64,000 bases of DNA from Ensifer sp. LC163 (GCF_001695855.1 NZ_MBSS01000001.1:310001-374000); one strand, 5' to 3'; positions 42,091 to 50,587 are shown, counted from the first letter of the stretch. The notes: generated by a model not told the origin, from the letters alone. Numbers and translations are program-made.

Positions 42091-42555
42091 TCAGGCCGCC
42101 TGGGCCAGTTCGTCCGCAATCACCGTGTCGAGGTTGAGGAAGCAGACCATGGTCTTTTCCAGCGCGACGATGCCGCGGCAGAAGGCCCGCTGCGCCTCCG
42201 GAATGATCTCCGGTGCTGGCTGCAGGTCTTCGCTCTTGATGGTCATCATGTCGGAAACCTGCTCGACGAGCAGACCGACCAGCTTGCCGGCGATATCGGT
42301 GACGATGATCGCCGAACGCTCCGACGGTTCGGTCATCTTCATGCCGAGGCGGCAGGCCATGTCGATGACCGGGATCACCGCGCCGCGCAGGTTGATGAGG
42401 CCGAGCACATAGGGCGGCGTGTGCGGCATCGGCGTCACCGGCGCCCAGCCGCGGATTTCGCGGATCGCCATGATGTCGATGCAGAATTCCTGGTCGCCCA
42501 GATGGAACGAAACGATTTCGAGATAGGCACCCGACTGCTTGATTGCGTTGGACAT
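42091..42555 (-). CDS. cheW: CheW chemotaxis scaffold protein
   Basis: A 154-residue CheW-like coupling protein. EIVSFHLGDQEFCIDIMAIREIRG and VLGLINLRGAVIPVIDMACRLGM are the SH3-like core motifs, with VDMVS-type (VEQVSDMMTI) and ALEKTMVCFLNLD in the second half. It links methyl-accepting receptors to CheA. The ATG lies two bases after the receptor stop, so the genes are certainly coupled. No CheA, CheY or CheB is in the window, so the pair must work with a kinase encoded elsewhere. A short hairpin downstream serves as terminator. Confidence 0.93.
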   Translation of the reverse strand: MSNAIKQSGAYLEIVSFHLGDQEFCIDIMAIREIRGWAPVTPMPHTPPYVLGLINLRGAVIPVIDMACRLGMKMTEPSERSAIIVTDIAGKLVGLLVEQVSDMMTIKSEDLQPAPEIIPEAQRAFCRGIVALEKTMVCFLNLDTVIADELAQAA

Positions 42556-42557
42556 GA

Positions 42558-44690
42558 TCAGAATTCTTCCCAATTCTCACCGGAGGCCGACGTCGATGGC
42601 ACGGAGCCCGGTTGGTTGCCGAAAGCGCCCGCAAGCTTGCCCATGAGGGCCTTGGCGGGGGATGGAGCTGGACGCGACGTCGATTTCGCCGAGGCGAGGT
42701 TGCGCAAAGGCACTGCCCTGTCGGTGCCTCTCGGCACCAGCCGTGCCGATGCCGGCGTTACCGATGTCGGTGTCGCCGTCGTCTTGGTTTGGACAGGAGG
42801 AGGCGCCGCCGGCTTCACGCTGGCGGTTACCCGCGAGGGCGCGCTGGAGCGCATCGATGCGTGGGCTGCACGGCCCTCGTGGAACTGGCCGACGAGCTGC
42901 GTCAGCTTTTCAGCGTCCTGCGCCAGCGTATGGCTTGAGGCGTTGGTCTGCTCGACCATCGCGGCGTTCTGCTGAGTCATCTGGTCGAGCTGGCCGACGG
43001 CCGTGCTGATTTCGTTGAGCCCGGTCGACTGCTCGCGCGCCGCCATGACGATGGAACTCATGTGTTCGTTGATGCGGGCGACGTCGGCACCGATGCGGCC
43101 GAGCGCCTCGCCCGTCGCCTGCACCAGCCGGACGCCGGTGCCGACCTCGTTGCCCGAGCGGCTGACCAGCGTCTTGATATCCTTGGCGGCACCGGCGGCG
43201 CGCTGCGCCAGCTCGCGCACTTCCTGCGCCACGACGGCAAAACCCTTGCCGGCTTCCCCTGCCCGCGCTGCCTCGACGCCGGCGTTCAGTGCCAGAAGAT
43301 TGGTCTGGAAAGCGATCTCGTCGATGACGTTGATGATCTTGCCGATCTCGTTCGAGGCATCCTCGATGCGGGCCATGGCGCTGATCGCCTCGCCGACGAT
43401 GCGGCCGGATTCCTGCGCATTGGTGCGCGTGTCGTCGACCATGCGGCTCGCCTCTTCAGCGCGCTGTGTCGCCGTGCGCACGGTCACCGTGATCTCGTCA
43501 AGGGCGGCGGATGTCTGTTCCAGCGAGGCGGCCTGCTTTTCGGTGCGGCGCGCCAGGTCGTCGGCGGCGGTTCGCATCTGGCGGCCGTTCGATTCGATCG
43601 AGAGTGCGTTTTCCTTGACGTTGAAGAGCACGTCGCGCAGGCGCTCGACCGTCTGGTTGAAGTTGCGGCGAAGCGTGTCGAGATTGCCGTCGAAGGGCCG
43701 GTCGATGCTGACGGCCAGATCGCCTTCGGCAAGCTGCGTCAGCGCCAGGCCGAGGCTGTCGACCGCCGCCTGGATGCGGCGCACCGCCTCATCGCGTTCG
43801 CCCTGCTGCTGTTCACGTTCCTTCTCGATCTCGCGGCGGCTGGCCGCGGCATTCTGCTCGAGCGATTGCTTTTCGATGGCCGAGGCGCGGAAGAGGTCGA
43901 CGGAGCGGGCCATGACGCCGATCTCGTCGCCGCGCTCGAGCGCGTCGACCTTGGAACCGAGCTCGCCCTTCTGGATGCGCTGCATGCTGTCGCGAAGCCC
44001 GAGAATGCCGCGGCGCAGCGTGGCGCCATGGAACCAGAGCAGGCCGAGCAATGTCGCCATGGCGACGAGGCCGGCGACGCTCTGCAGCAAAAGCGCATCG
44101 GCCGAAACGGCGCGTGCTTCGTCGACCCGCGTCTGAACCAGCTGGGTCGCCGCTTCGGAGAGCTGCGAAAGTGCTGTGCCGAGCCGTTCGCCGGCGCCGT
44201 CGATCGCATCGTCGATCTTGCCGAACTCTTCGGTCGAAGCCTTGCCTTCCACCAGCGCCTTCAGGTCAACGCCGATTGCCTGGCGAAGTTCGGCCAGATC
44301 CGCGTCGAAGGTCGAAAGCGCGTCGGCCCGGCCGAGCAATGTCGCAAGGGTCTTGATATCGGCCTTGCTCGCCTCGAGGAGGCCGAGCGTGGTTGCTATG
44401 CTCGCAGCGCGTTCCGGGTGGATGACGCCTTCGTCGCGGTCGACGATCGTATCCATCGCATTGAGGACGAGATTGGTGGTGGCGAGCCGCATCTCGTCGA
44501 CGGTGGTCAACCCGCGTTGCGCGGTGATGGCGCCGTTCAGCGCCTCGTTCGAGCGCATGTCGTCATACCAGCCGACGCCGAGCACCGAGCCGAAGCCGAC
44601 GAAGGCGGCACCGGCGAGCGTGGCAAGCCGCTGGCTGACGGAGAGGTTCTTCTTCAGGGGCGCAGACGTTGCAGTCATAGAGCAGTCCAT
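42558..44690 (-). CDS. Methyl-accepting chemotaxis protein with CheR/CheB-binding tail
   Basis: A 710-residue receptor. A membrane helix at about 20-42 is followed by a helical periplasmic domain to about 200 and a second membrane helix. A HAMP segment and a second HAMP-like region (up to about 380) follow, then the signalling domain with the hairpin tip EIAFQTNLLALNAGVEAARAG (split: EIAFQTNLLALNA, GVEAARAGEAGKG). Adaptation-like Gln/Glu sites flank it. The C-terminus is a Pro/Ala linker ending NWEEF, the tethering pentapeptide pattern (xWxxF) that binds CheR/CheB. Translation probably begins at ATG 44688-44690. The ligand is unknown. Confidence 0.92.
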   Translation of the reverse strand: MDCSMTATSAPLKKNLSVSQRLATLAGAAFVGFGSVLGVGWYDDMRSNEALNGAITAQRGLTTVDEMRLATTNLVLNAMDTIVDRDEGVIHPERAASIATTLGLLEASKADIKTLATLLGRADALSTFDADLAELRQAIGVDLKALVEGKASTEEFGKIDDAIDGAGERLGTALSQLSEAATQLVQTRVDEARAVSADALLLQSVAGLVAMATLLGLLWFHGATLRRGILGLRDSMQRIQKGELGSKVDALERGDEIGVMARSVDLFRASAIEKQSLEQNAAASRREIEKEREQQQGERDEAVRRIQAAVDSLGLALTQLAEGDLAVSIDRPFDGNLDTLRRNFNQTVERLRDVLFNVKENALSIESNGRQMRTAADDLARRTEKQAASLEQTSAALDEITVTVRTATQRAEEASRMVDDTRTNAQESGRIVGEAISAMARIEDASNEIGKIINVIDEIAFQTNLLALNAGVEAARAGEAGKGFAVVAQEVRELAQRAAGAAKDIKTLVSRSGNEVGTGVRLVQATGEALGRIGADVARINEHMSSIVMAAREQSTGLNEISTAVGQLDQMTQQNAAMVEQTNASSHTLAQDAEKLTQLVGQFHEGRAAHASMRSSAPSRVTASVKPAAPPPVQTKTTATPTSVTPASARLVPRGTDRAVPLRNLASAKSTSRPAPSPAKALMGKLAGAFGNQPGSVPSTSASGENWEEF

Positions 44691-44936
44691 GGTGACGGAC
44701 CTGCCCAAAGCCAGGCGAAGTCCTCCGTTAAAATCGATGCGGAAAGCCGGGCTCGATCAAACCGGATGACGTCATGTCATGTAGAGGTGAAGCACTTCAC
44801 CCGCGTTGGCAAAACACTGGCAAACAGACCTTAAGCATTCGCTAAGGCGGGCACGCAAGTCTGAGGATAAGCCTAGGGTCACGGTCTAAAGCCTGCCGTC
44901 CCTTCCCCTCGCCGTTTCCGATGCTATGATGGGACC

Positions 44937-45095
44937 ATGAACACGAGAACGCAGAGATCGATCCGCCTCCCGCTGCTTGCGGGTCTTGCGATGGCGCTCG
45001 CTGTCGTGACGCTTGTCGCCTTTCGCGGCTGGATGTCGAACGGCGCCGATATCTTCCTGGCGCTCGCCCAGTCCGGCATTGCCTGGTGCTTCTGA
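44937..45095 (+). CDS. Small membrane protein (52 aa)
   Basis: A short ORF, MNTRTQRSIRLPLLAGLAMA, LAVVTLVAFRGWMSNGADIF, LALAQSGIAWCF, in the frame expected for a protein: one clear membrane helix (about 11-29) and a charged N-terminus. Codon use is GC3-rich like the neighbours. It lies 187 bp upstream of the sco gene on the same strand, an arrangement I recall from rhizobia. The function is unknown, but it may be a small partner of Sco or of cytochrome oxidase assembly (inference). No strong Shine-Dalgarno sequence is seen. Confidence 0.65.
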   Translation: MNTRTQRSIRLPLLAGLAMALAVVTLVAFRGWMSNGADIFLALAQSGIAWCF

Positions 45096-45114
45096 TCTGA
45101 CGAGCCTGTCGGCC

Positions 45115-45180
45115 GGAGCATTTCCAGGAAAAGTGCGAAGCGGTTTTCCGTCGGGAAATGCGTCAAAACAAAGAGATTGC
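45115..45180. repeat. Rhizobial intergenic repeat, family 3
   Basis: GCATTTCC (45118-45125) with GGAAATGC (45154-45161) enclose AGGAAAAGTGCGAAGCGG and TTTTCCGTC, followed by GTCAAAACAAAGAGAT. I recall this sequence as a common repeat of rhizobial genomes. It lies between the small membrane-protein gene and sco. Confidence 0.75.
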
Positions 45181-45281
45181 CTGCGGCAATTGTCCCATTT
45201 GCGTGGCCGCGATGGAGACGGTATCAAAAGCCGATCAACCTGATATGGCCGGCCAAGGCCCCAACAAAATCGGTAGCACGC

Positions 45282-45881
45282 ATGAAAACCATTCGCATCG
45301 CCCTTTGGGCCGCCGTCGTCGTCATGGCCGGCGTTCTCGGCTGGCTGACCTATGAGATGACCCAGTCGAAGCAGCAGGCCGCCTCCGGCCCCTTCGGCGT
45401 GCCCTTCACGCTGGTGGCGCAGGACGGCAAGGAGATCACCGAAAGGGCCTTCGCCGGTAAGCCGACCGCGCTGTTCTTCGGCTTCACCCATTGCCCCGAG
45501 GTCTGCCCGACGACACTGTTCGAGCTGAACGGCTGGCTGGAAAAGGTCGACCCGGAAGGCAACAAGCTGCAGGCCTATTTCATCACCGTCGACCCCGAGC
45601 GCGATACGCCTGAAATTCTCGGCCAGTACGTCTCCAACGTTTCCAAGCGGATCACCGGCATTTCCGGCCCGGCCGACAAGGTGCTGGATATGGTCAAGGG
45701 CTACCGCGTCTACGCCAAGAAGGTGCCGCTCGATGCGGAAAAGCCCGACGGCGACTACACCATGGACCACACCGCCTCGGTGTTCCTGCTTGACGCCGAC
45801 GGCCGTTTCTCCGGCACGATAGCCTACGAGGAAAACCCGGAGACGGCAGTCAAGAAGCTCGAGAACCTCGCTAAGGGCTAA
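45282..45881 (+). CDS. SCO1/SenC family copper chaperone
   Basis: A 199-residue thioredoxin-fold protein anchored by one N-terminal membrane helix (about 4-22), with the rest in the periplasm. FFGFTHCPEVCPTTLFEL gives the copper pair C71/C75 (CxxxC), and DHTASVFLLD the third ligand His163. TVDPERDTPEILGQYV is also typical. It probably delivers copper to the CuA site of cytochrome oxidase. The start at 45282 gives MKTIRIALW, the membrane helix. No oxidase genes are in the window. It is followed by prmA on the same strand after about 155 bp. Confidence 0.93.
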   Translation: MKTIRIALWAAVVVMAGVLGWLTYEMTQSKQQAASGPFGVPFTLVAQDGKEITERAFAGKPTALFFGFTHCPEVCPTTLFELNGWLEKVDPEGNKLQAYFITVDPERDTPEILGQYVSNVSKRITGISGPADKVLDMVKGYRVYAKKVPLDAEKPDGDYTMDHTASVFLLDADGRFSGTIAYEENPETAVKKLENLAKG

Positions 45882-45973
45882 CGTCGGCTTCAGCGCCAAT
45901 CGAACAGTTTTGAAAGCGCCGGCATCGCCCGGCGCTTTGCGTTTGCCAAGCATTCATGGTAGCGGCGGGGGCT

Positions 45974-46015
45974 TGCAGCGCCGCGCGCCGGATAGGGCGC
46001 GCGAAGATTATGCAG
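45974..46015 (-). repeat. Truncated family-1 repeat upstream of prmA
   Basis: TGCAGCGCCGCGCGCCGGAT ... GGGCGCGCG, then AGATTATGCAGT. Hairpin 2 and the last arm of hairpin 1 remain, as at 25127. The ATG in ATTATGCAG (46010) is in frame with prmA. Confidence 0.7.
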
Positions 46016-46036
46016 TGTCAGTCGAAGGACAGAGCC

Positions 46037-46912
46037 TTGAGCGAGATCAGACTTTTCGTCACCACCACCGAGAAGCAGGCGGAAGCCGTGCTCGACCGCA
46101 TGAGCGAGGTCTTCGGCGAAGAGGATTTTGCCATCGGCACGACGGAAGTCGACGAAAAGCGCGACGTCTGGGAAGCCTCGATCTACATGATGGCGGCCGA
46201 CGAGGAGAGCGTGAACGAACGGCTGGCCGACGCGCTTGCCGACGGTTTCTCCCATCTTCCAATCGCGCGTGAAGTGCTGCCGGATATCGACTGGATCGCC
46301 AAGTCGCTCGAAGGGCTGGCGCCGGTGCGTGCCGGCCGCTTCGTCGTGCATGGCTCCCATGACCGCGACAAGATCCGGACCGGTGAAATCGCCATCGAGA
46401 TCGAGGCCGGCCAGGCCTTCGGCACCGGCCACCACGGCACCACCGCCGGCTGCCTCGAAGTGCTGGCGACCGTGGCGCGCACCCGCACCGTGCGCAACGT
46501 GCTCGACCTTGGCACCGGCAGCGGCGTGCTGGCGATCGCCGCCTGGAAGCTCCTGCATGTGCCGGTGCTCGCCACCGACATCGATCCGATCGCCACCCGC
46601 GTTGCCGAGGAGAATGCCCGCCGCAACGGCGTCGTCACCGGCATGACCTTTGCGACGGCCCCAGGCTTTCATTCCACCGCCTTCAGCGGCAACGGCCCGT
46701 TCGACCTGATCATCGCCAACATTCTCGCCCGCCCGCTGATGAAGATGGCGCCGCAGCTGACGGCCAATCTCGCGCCCGGCGGCTCGGTGATCCTGTCGGG
46801 CATTCTTGCCGAGCAACGCTGGAAGGTGCTTGCCGCCTATAATGGCCAGCACCTGCGCCATGTCCGCACCATCTGGCGCAACGGCTGGGTGACGATTCAC
46901 CTGGAGAAGTGA
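46037..46912 (+). CDS. prmA: Ribosomal protein L11 methyltransferase
   Basis: A 291-residue SAM-dependent methyltransferase that trimethylates ribosomal protein L11. The N-terminal L11-binding domain (LSEIRLFVTTTEKQAEAVLD) leads to the catalytic domain: AGQAFGTGHHGTT, NVLDLGTGSGVLAIAAWKL (SAM loop), ATDIDPIA and the catalytic-loop equivalent DLIIANILARPL (NxxxxP-type). I choose TTG at 46037 because homologues begin at MSEIR, and GAAGGA sits seven bases before it. An ATG at 46010 is in frame but belongs to a repeat. The gene follows sco with a truncated repeat between them. Confidence 0.92.
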   Translation: MSEIRLFVTTTEKQAEAVLDRMSEVFGEEDFAIGTTEVDEKRDVWEASIYMMAADEESVNERLADALADGFSHLPIAREVLPDIDWIAKSLEGLAPVRAGRFVVHGSHDRDKIRTGEIAIEIEAGQAFGTGHHGTTAGCLEVLATVARTRTVRNVLDLGTGSGVLAIAAWKLLHVPVLATDIDPIATRVAEENARRNGVVTGMTFATAPGFHSTAFSGNGPFDLIIANILARPLMKMAPQLTANLAPGGSVILSGILAEQRWKVLAAYNGQHLRHVRTIWRNGWVTIHLEK

Positions 46913-46940
46913 TTTCGGCTTTCGCCGGCGCGCTCGCGGC

Positions 46941-47094
46941 TGCCCCTCATCCGCCTGCCGGCACCTACTCCCCGCAGGCGGGGCGAAGGGACCTGCCGCC
47001 CCGCTCCACCCAAAGATCAAGCTCCAAACGGCAACGGCCGCCATGGGGCACGTCCCCTCGCCCCGCCTGCGGGGAGAGGGCTAGGGTGAGGGGC
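46941..47094. repeat. RIME-like inverted element
   Basis: CCCCGCAGGCGGGGCGAAGGGAC (46970-46992; described by its ends, 23 bp) recurs inverted with one mismatch at 47052-47074. The outer ends are GCCCCTCATCCGCC and GGGTGAGGGGC. The vocabulary is shared with 306-556. It lies between prmA and a convergent hypothetical gene. Confidence 0.7.
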
Positions 47095-47162
47095 TTGGGT
47101 CGACATGAAAACGCACACTAGGTAGCAACTGCCGCCTGGGGATTGTGGGTATTGAATGGCTG

Positions 47163-47435
47163 CTACACAGCAGGATGTAGGGTTTCCATCAGCCAATCAA
47201 GCCTGACCAGCGCTTCGCGCTCGGCCAAGTCTGCACTTCCAAAGAGGCCGAAGTCACCATAAATCGGTTTCCACCCTTCTGCGACGAGTTCGCCCTCGAT
47301 CACATTTTGATACCATTCCTCAGGCTTGATGACGTACACGCCATCGTCACGCTGGACGATCCAAACGCGCCTCAGGCTGTCACCGCCTTGAAGGAGTTTG
47401 ACCGTTTTGTCTGCAGTGGCAGGCTGTGACTGCAT
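47163..47435 (-). CDS. Hypothetical protein (90 aa)
   Basis: A soluble, acidic protein with several aromatic residues (EEWYQNVIEG; WKPIYGDFGLFG; LDWLMETL). Its codons are lower in G/C at third positions than neighbouring genes. It lacks a signal or membrane segment. GAGGAG precedes the ATG, though 12 bases away. I do not recognise the family. Composition and isolation between repeats and an sRNA gene hint at recent acquisition. It could be a small antitoxin-like or phage-derived protein, but no partner is seen. Confidence 0.55.
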   Translation of the reverse strand: MQSQPATADKTVKLLQGGDSLRRVWIVQRDDGVYVIKPEEWYQNVIEGELVAEGWKPIYGDFGLFGSADLAEREALVRLDWLMETLHPAV

Positions 47436-47530
47436 CTTTCTGCCATTCTCCTCAAAAGTAGCATGGCATCCATTTAACGCATCGGAAGCACGACGAACAA
47501 TGTCGGACCCGCTGTTATACCTAGCTGCGG

Positions 47531-47570
47531 AAAAACGAAAAGGCCGCCACGTCTATCATGACGGGCGGCC
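47531..47570 (-). terminator. Rho-independent terminator of the sRNA
   Basis: On the minus strand, GGCCGCCC (complement of 47563-47570) pairs with GGCGGCC (complement of 47542-47548), followed by TTTTCGTTTTT. This fixes the sRNA strand. A second, weaker terminator (47574-47604) precedes it. Confidence 0.85.
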
Positions 47571-47750
47571 CTTCGAAACAAAGGCGATGCCAGGGGCATC
47601 GCCTGCTGGTCGGCTTGAGACCGACCATGCCCGCGAGCCTGAGGAGGAGGAGCGCTCGAGCGGGCGTCTACCGTTCCGAAATTGGCCACCCTTGAGGGAG
47701 GAGGAGAACAGAATGACCAACTATTCTCGGAACTGCAGGCTTTTGAACCA
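47531..47750 (-). ncRNA. Small RNA with two anti-Shine-Dalgarno loops (alpha-r14 / cuckoo-like)
   Basis: Read on the minus strand, five stem-loops occur in a row. Stem 1 (47733 to 47673; GTTCCGA/TCGGAAC with GTTGG/CCAA) has a loop with CTCCTCCTCCC. Stem 2 (47665 to 47629; GCCCGC/GCGGGC) has CTCCTCCTCCTC. Stems 3 and 4 are short (TGGTCGG/CCGACCA; AGGCGATGCC/GGCATCGCCT). The last stem (GGCCGCC/GGCGGCC, 47570-47542) is followed by TTTTCGTTTTT, a strong terminator. Paired CCUCCUCC loops are the signature of the alphaproteobacterial alpha-r14/cuckoo sRNA family, which binds ribosome sites of target mRNAs. The 5' end is approximate and no clear promoter is seen. Confidence 0.7.
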
Positions 47751-47998
47751 CCGGATGTTCGTCCGTGTTCGTTGAGGCGGCTTATAAACTATTATTCCGA
47801 TAGAGATAGCGGCTTCTTGGCATAGGAGCCATGCGCAAAGCGCATATGTATGGTAAATGAGCAATTGCCCTTTAATTCTGTGCACGCCTCGCTGCGGAAT
47901 TGGTGGGCAGGATCTCGCCTCTTTCCTCCCAAGGGGCGTTTCCGCTAAGATCGCGCATCTTTCCCGCGGTTCTCCGCCCAATTTACCGGAAATCCCTC

Positions 47999-49834
47999 AT
48001 GTTTCAGTCCTTTGAAGTCACCTCCACGCCGCAGTTCGGCAAGGAGCGCACCGAAGCCTTGCGTGCGTCTTTCGCCAGCCTCGGCATCGACGGTTTCCTC
48101 GTGCCGCGTGCCGACGAGTTCCAGGGCGAGTATGTGCCGGCGGCGTCGGAGCGGCTTTCCTGGCTGACGGGCTTCACCGGCTCGGCCGGCGTCGCCCTCA
48201 TCACTGAGCGTCAGGCCGTCGTTTTCGTCGATGGACGTTACGTGACCCAGCTGAAGGAGCAGGTCGACGGCCAAGTCTTTACCGGCGGCGACCTCATCGG
48301 CGAGCCGCCGCATCTCTGGCTGGAACACAACGGCACCAAGGGCTTCAAGCTCGGCATCGACCCGTGGCTCCACACCGGCGCTGAAGTGCGCCGGCTGGAA
48401 AAGGCACTGGCCACGCTTGGTGGCGCCCTCGTCTTCCTCGACCACAACCCGCTTGACCGCATCTGGACCGGGCGTCCGGCCGCCCCGCTCGGCCGCGTCT
48501 CCATCCAGCCGATCGAGCAGGCCGGCGAGCTTGCCAAGGACAAGATCGCGACGATCGCAGCCGGTCTCGAAAAGGCCGGCGCCAGCGCCGTCGTCCTGAC
48601 CGACCCCTCTTCCGTCGCCTGGACCTTCAATATCCGCGGTACCGACGTGCCGCACACGCCGCATCCGCTCGCCCGCGCCATCATCCACGCCGATGGCCGC
48701 GCCGAAATCTTCCTCGACAAGCGCAAGACCGGCATCGAGCAGGAAGCCTATCTCACCCAGATCGCCGAGATCGCCGCACCGTCGACCTTCGACGACCGCC
48801 TGTCTGCGCTGGGTAGCGCCGGCGCCGCCGTGATGATCGACCCGGACCTCGCCTCCTTCGCCATTTCCGAGCTGATCCGCGGCAAGGGCGGCAAAGTGGT
48901 CGAGGCCGTCGACCCGGCCCGCCTGCCCCGGGCCCAGAAGAACAAAGCCGAGATCGAGGGTTCGACCCGCGCGCATCTGCAGGACGGCGCCGCCATGGTC
49001 GAATTCCTCGCCTGGCTCGACAAGGCCGAGCCCGGCACGGTCACCGAGATTGGCGCTGCCAACCAGCTGGAGGCCGCCCGCGCCGCCGTCGGCGAGCGCA
49101 TGCAGAACCCGCTCAAGGACATTTCCTTCGACACCATCTCCGGCGCCGGCTCGCATGCGGCGATCATGCACTATCGCGTCACGACCGACACCGACCGCGC
49201 GATCGAAGCCGGCACGATGTTCCTGATCGATTCCGGTGCGCAATATATCAACGGCACCACCGACATCACCCGCACGGTGGCGATCGGCGCTGTTCCGGAA
49301 GAGCAGAAGCGCTTCTTCACGCTGGTGCTGAAGGGCATGATCGCCATCAGCAACGCGCGCTTCCCCAAGGGCTCGCGCGGCGTCGACCTCGACCCCTTGG
49401 CCCGCATCGCACTGTGGAAGGCGGGCGCCGACTATGCCCATGGCACCGGCCACGGCGTCGGCTCGTACCTCTCGGTCCATGAGGGACCGCAGCGCATCGC
49501 CCGGCTTTCTACCCAGGAGCTGCTGCCCGGCATGATCCTGTCGAACGAGCCGGGCTACTACCGCCCGGGCGCCTTCGGCATCCGCATCGAAAACCTGATC
49601 GTCGTGCAGCCGGCCGAAGAGATCGCCGGCGGCGACTTGACCATGCTCGGCTTCGATACGATCACCTATTGCCCGATCGACCGCCGCCTGGTGCTGCCAG
49701 CACTGCTGACTGACGAGGAGCTGGCCTGGTTCAATGCCTACCACACTGAGACGCGCGAAAAGCTGATGCCGCTGTTGGTGAGCGACGAGACCCGCGACTG
49801 GCTGAAGGCGGCAACGAAAGAAATCGCACGCTGA
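47999..49834 (+). CDS. pepP: M24 family aminopeptidase P
   Basis: A 611-residue creatinase-fold metallopeptidase, longer than bacterial PepP (about 440) and closer to the three-domain X-Pro aminopeptidases. The first two domains (about 1-320) hold GFLVPRADEFQGEYVP and WLTGFTGSAGVALI. The catalytic domain has IDSGAQY (Asp), TTDITRTVAIG (Asp), AHGTGHGVGSYL (His), SNEPGYYRPGAFGIRIENL (two Glu). It would remove N-terminal residues next to Pro. Start at 47999; the sequence before it has no homology and a poor ribosome site. Neighbours give no hint of a pathway. The family is certain, the symbol approximate. Confidence 0.92.
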   Translation: MFQSFEVTSTPQFGKERTEALRASFASLGIDGFLVPRADEFQGEYVPAASERLSWLTGFTGSAGVALITERQAVVFVDGRYVTQLKEQVDGQVFTGGDLIGEPPHLWLEHNGTKGFKLGIDPWLHTGAEVRRLEKALATLGGALVFLDHNPLDRIWTGRPAAPLGRVSIQPIEQAGELAKDKIATIAAGLEKAGASAVVLTDPSSVAWTFNIRGTDVPHTPHPLARAIIHADGRAEIFLDKRKTGIEQEAYLTQIAEIAAPSTFDDRLSALGSAGAAVMIDPDLASFAISELIRGKGGKVVEAVDPARLPRAQKNKAEIEGSTRAHLQDGAAMVEFLAWLDKAEPGTVTEIGAANQLEAARAAVGERMQNPLKDISFDTISGAGSHAAIMHYRVTTDTDRAIEAGTMFLIDSGAQYINGTTDITRTVAIGAVPEEQKRFFTLVLKGMIAISNARFPKGSRGVDLDPLARIALWKAGADYAHGTGHGVGSYLSVHEGPQRIARLSTQELLPGMILSNEPGYYRPGAFGIRIENLIVVQPAEEIAGGDLTMLGFDTITYCPIDRRLVLPALLTDEELAWFNAYHTETREKLMPLLVSDETRDWLKAATKEIAR

Positions 49835-50219
49835 GTCAGGCATTCCGAAAGGGCTGGAGAGTGTTTCCAGCCCTGCCAACGCGCGGCGCAATCGGCAATG
49901 CAGCAACCTCGAGCGGAAGAGACGCCTGAACAGCGCCTCAGGCGATCTTCGCGGCACCGATTCACGAAAAAAGGCATTCCAGGCGGCAGCCGCTTCCCGG
50001 CTATCCCTGGATCACGATGATGGAGCGGAAAACCGCACACACCTTTCCTCAGCCAGCGCTACTGCATAATTCCTTAAATCGGAATCGATTTAAGGACAAA
50101 ATTATGCAGCAACTCAAAGTGTTACAGCGACCGTTGCGCGTCTAAATAGACGCGCGGCGCTGTAACGCCGGCTTCTCGAGAAGCAGCAGAAAGGCCCGGG
50201 AAAGCCCCGGCTTTTCCGG
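49835..50219. other. Intergenic region with a complete family-1 repeat
   Basis: The region between pepP and a small exported-protein gene. No gene is seen. The repeat occupies 50060-50164, and CCCGGGAAAGCCCCGGC (50198 onwards) just before 50220 may end the transcript of that small gene. Confidence 0.5.
50060..50164 (+). repeat. Family-1 two-hairpin repeat, complete, TA-flanked
   Basis: TA, CTGCATAATTCCTTAAATCG ... AAATTATGCAG, CAACTCAAAGTGT, TACAGCGACCGTTGCGCG ... CGCGCGGCGCTG, TA. It differs from the copy in the GGDEF gene at only a few positions. Confidence 0.95.
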
Positions 50220-50459
50220 TCAGATTCCCAACAGCTTCTTAGCCTCGCCGAGCGTTGCCTCCGAAGCGGCGTGATCGCCGGCCTTGTGCTGGTCTTCGCC
50301 CTGCTGGCGCAGCTCTTTGACCTTCGCCATGTCGGCGTCGGAAAGAGAGGCGGTCGGCAAGGCCGCATCGATCGCAGCCATCAGCGTGGGGCACTGGCTG
50401 GCAAGGGCCGTCGCAGGCACAAGCGCCAGCAAAAGGGCAATCGAGATCCTGGTAATCAT
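50220..50459 (-). CDS. Small exported hypothetical protein
   Basis: A 79-residue protein. Residues 1-20 form a signal peptide (MITRISIALLLALVPATALA). The mature part starts SQCPTLMAAIDAAL and is helical and charged, with KVKELRQQGEDQHKAGDHAAS, a TPR-like helical turn, and one Cys. GGAGGAG precedes the ATG at 50457-50459. It lies between two family-1 repeats. The function is unknown; similar small exported helical proteins are common in rhizobia. Confidence 0.75.
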   Translation of the reverse strand: MITRISIALLLALVPATALASQCPTLMAAIDAALPTASLSDADMAKVKELRQQGEDQHKAGDHAASEATLGEAKKLLGI

Positions 50460-50486
50460 GGTCGCTCCTCCACCGCCGGGAGGCAA

Positions 50487-50587
50487 CTGCATGTTTCCTT
50501 AGATCCTAGACGATTTGGGGATAAAACATGCAGCAATTCAAAGTGCTACAGCGGCATTTGCGCGTCAGACAGATGCGCGGCGCAGTA
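50487..50587 (+). repeat. Family-1 repeat, catgttt subtype, drifted
   Basis: CTGCATGTTTCCTTAGATCC ... AAACATGCAG, CAATTCAAAGTG, CTACAGCGGCATTTGCGCGT ... ATGCGCGGCGCAG, TA. The ATGTTT/AAACAT arms match the copy at 171-276. Confidence 0.85.

Noticed and set aside
46010-46012. ATG inside the truncated repeat as the prmA start.
   Set aside because: It adds nine non-homologous residues and lacks a ribosome site; the TTG at 46037 follows GAAGGA at proper spacing and gives the family N-terminus.
47713-47775. A 20-codon ORF (MTNYSRNCRLLNHRMFVRVR) after a strong GGAGGAGG sequence on the plus strand.
   Set aside because: The purine-rich stretch is the complement of the anti-Shine-Dalgarno loops of a minus-strand sRNA, and the terminator with a T-run lies on the minus strand, so the apparent ribosome site is probably a by-product.
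49835-50219. Search for tRNA or rRNA genes in intergenic regions across the window.
   Set aside because: No cloverleaf with a GGTTCGA-type arm and no rRNA-like sequence was recognised by eye in this or other gaps.
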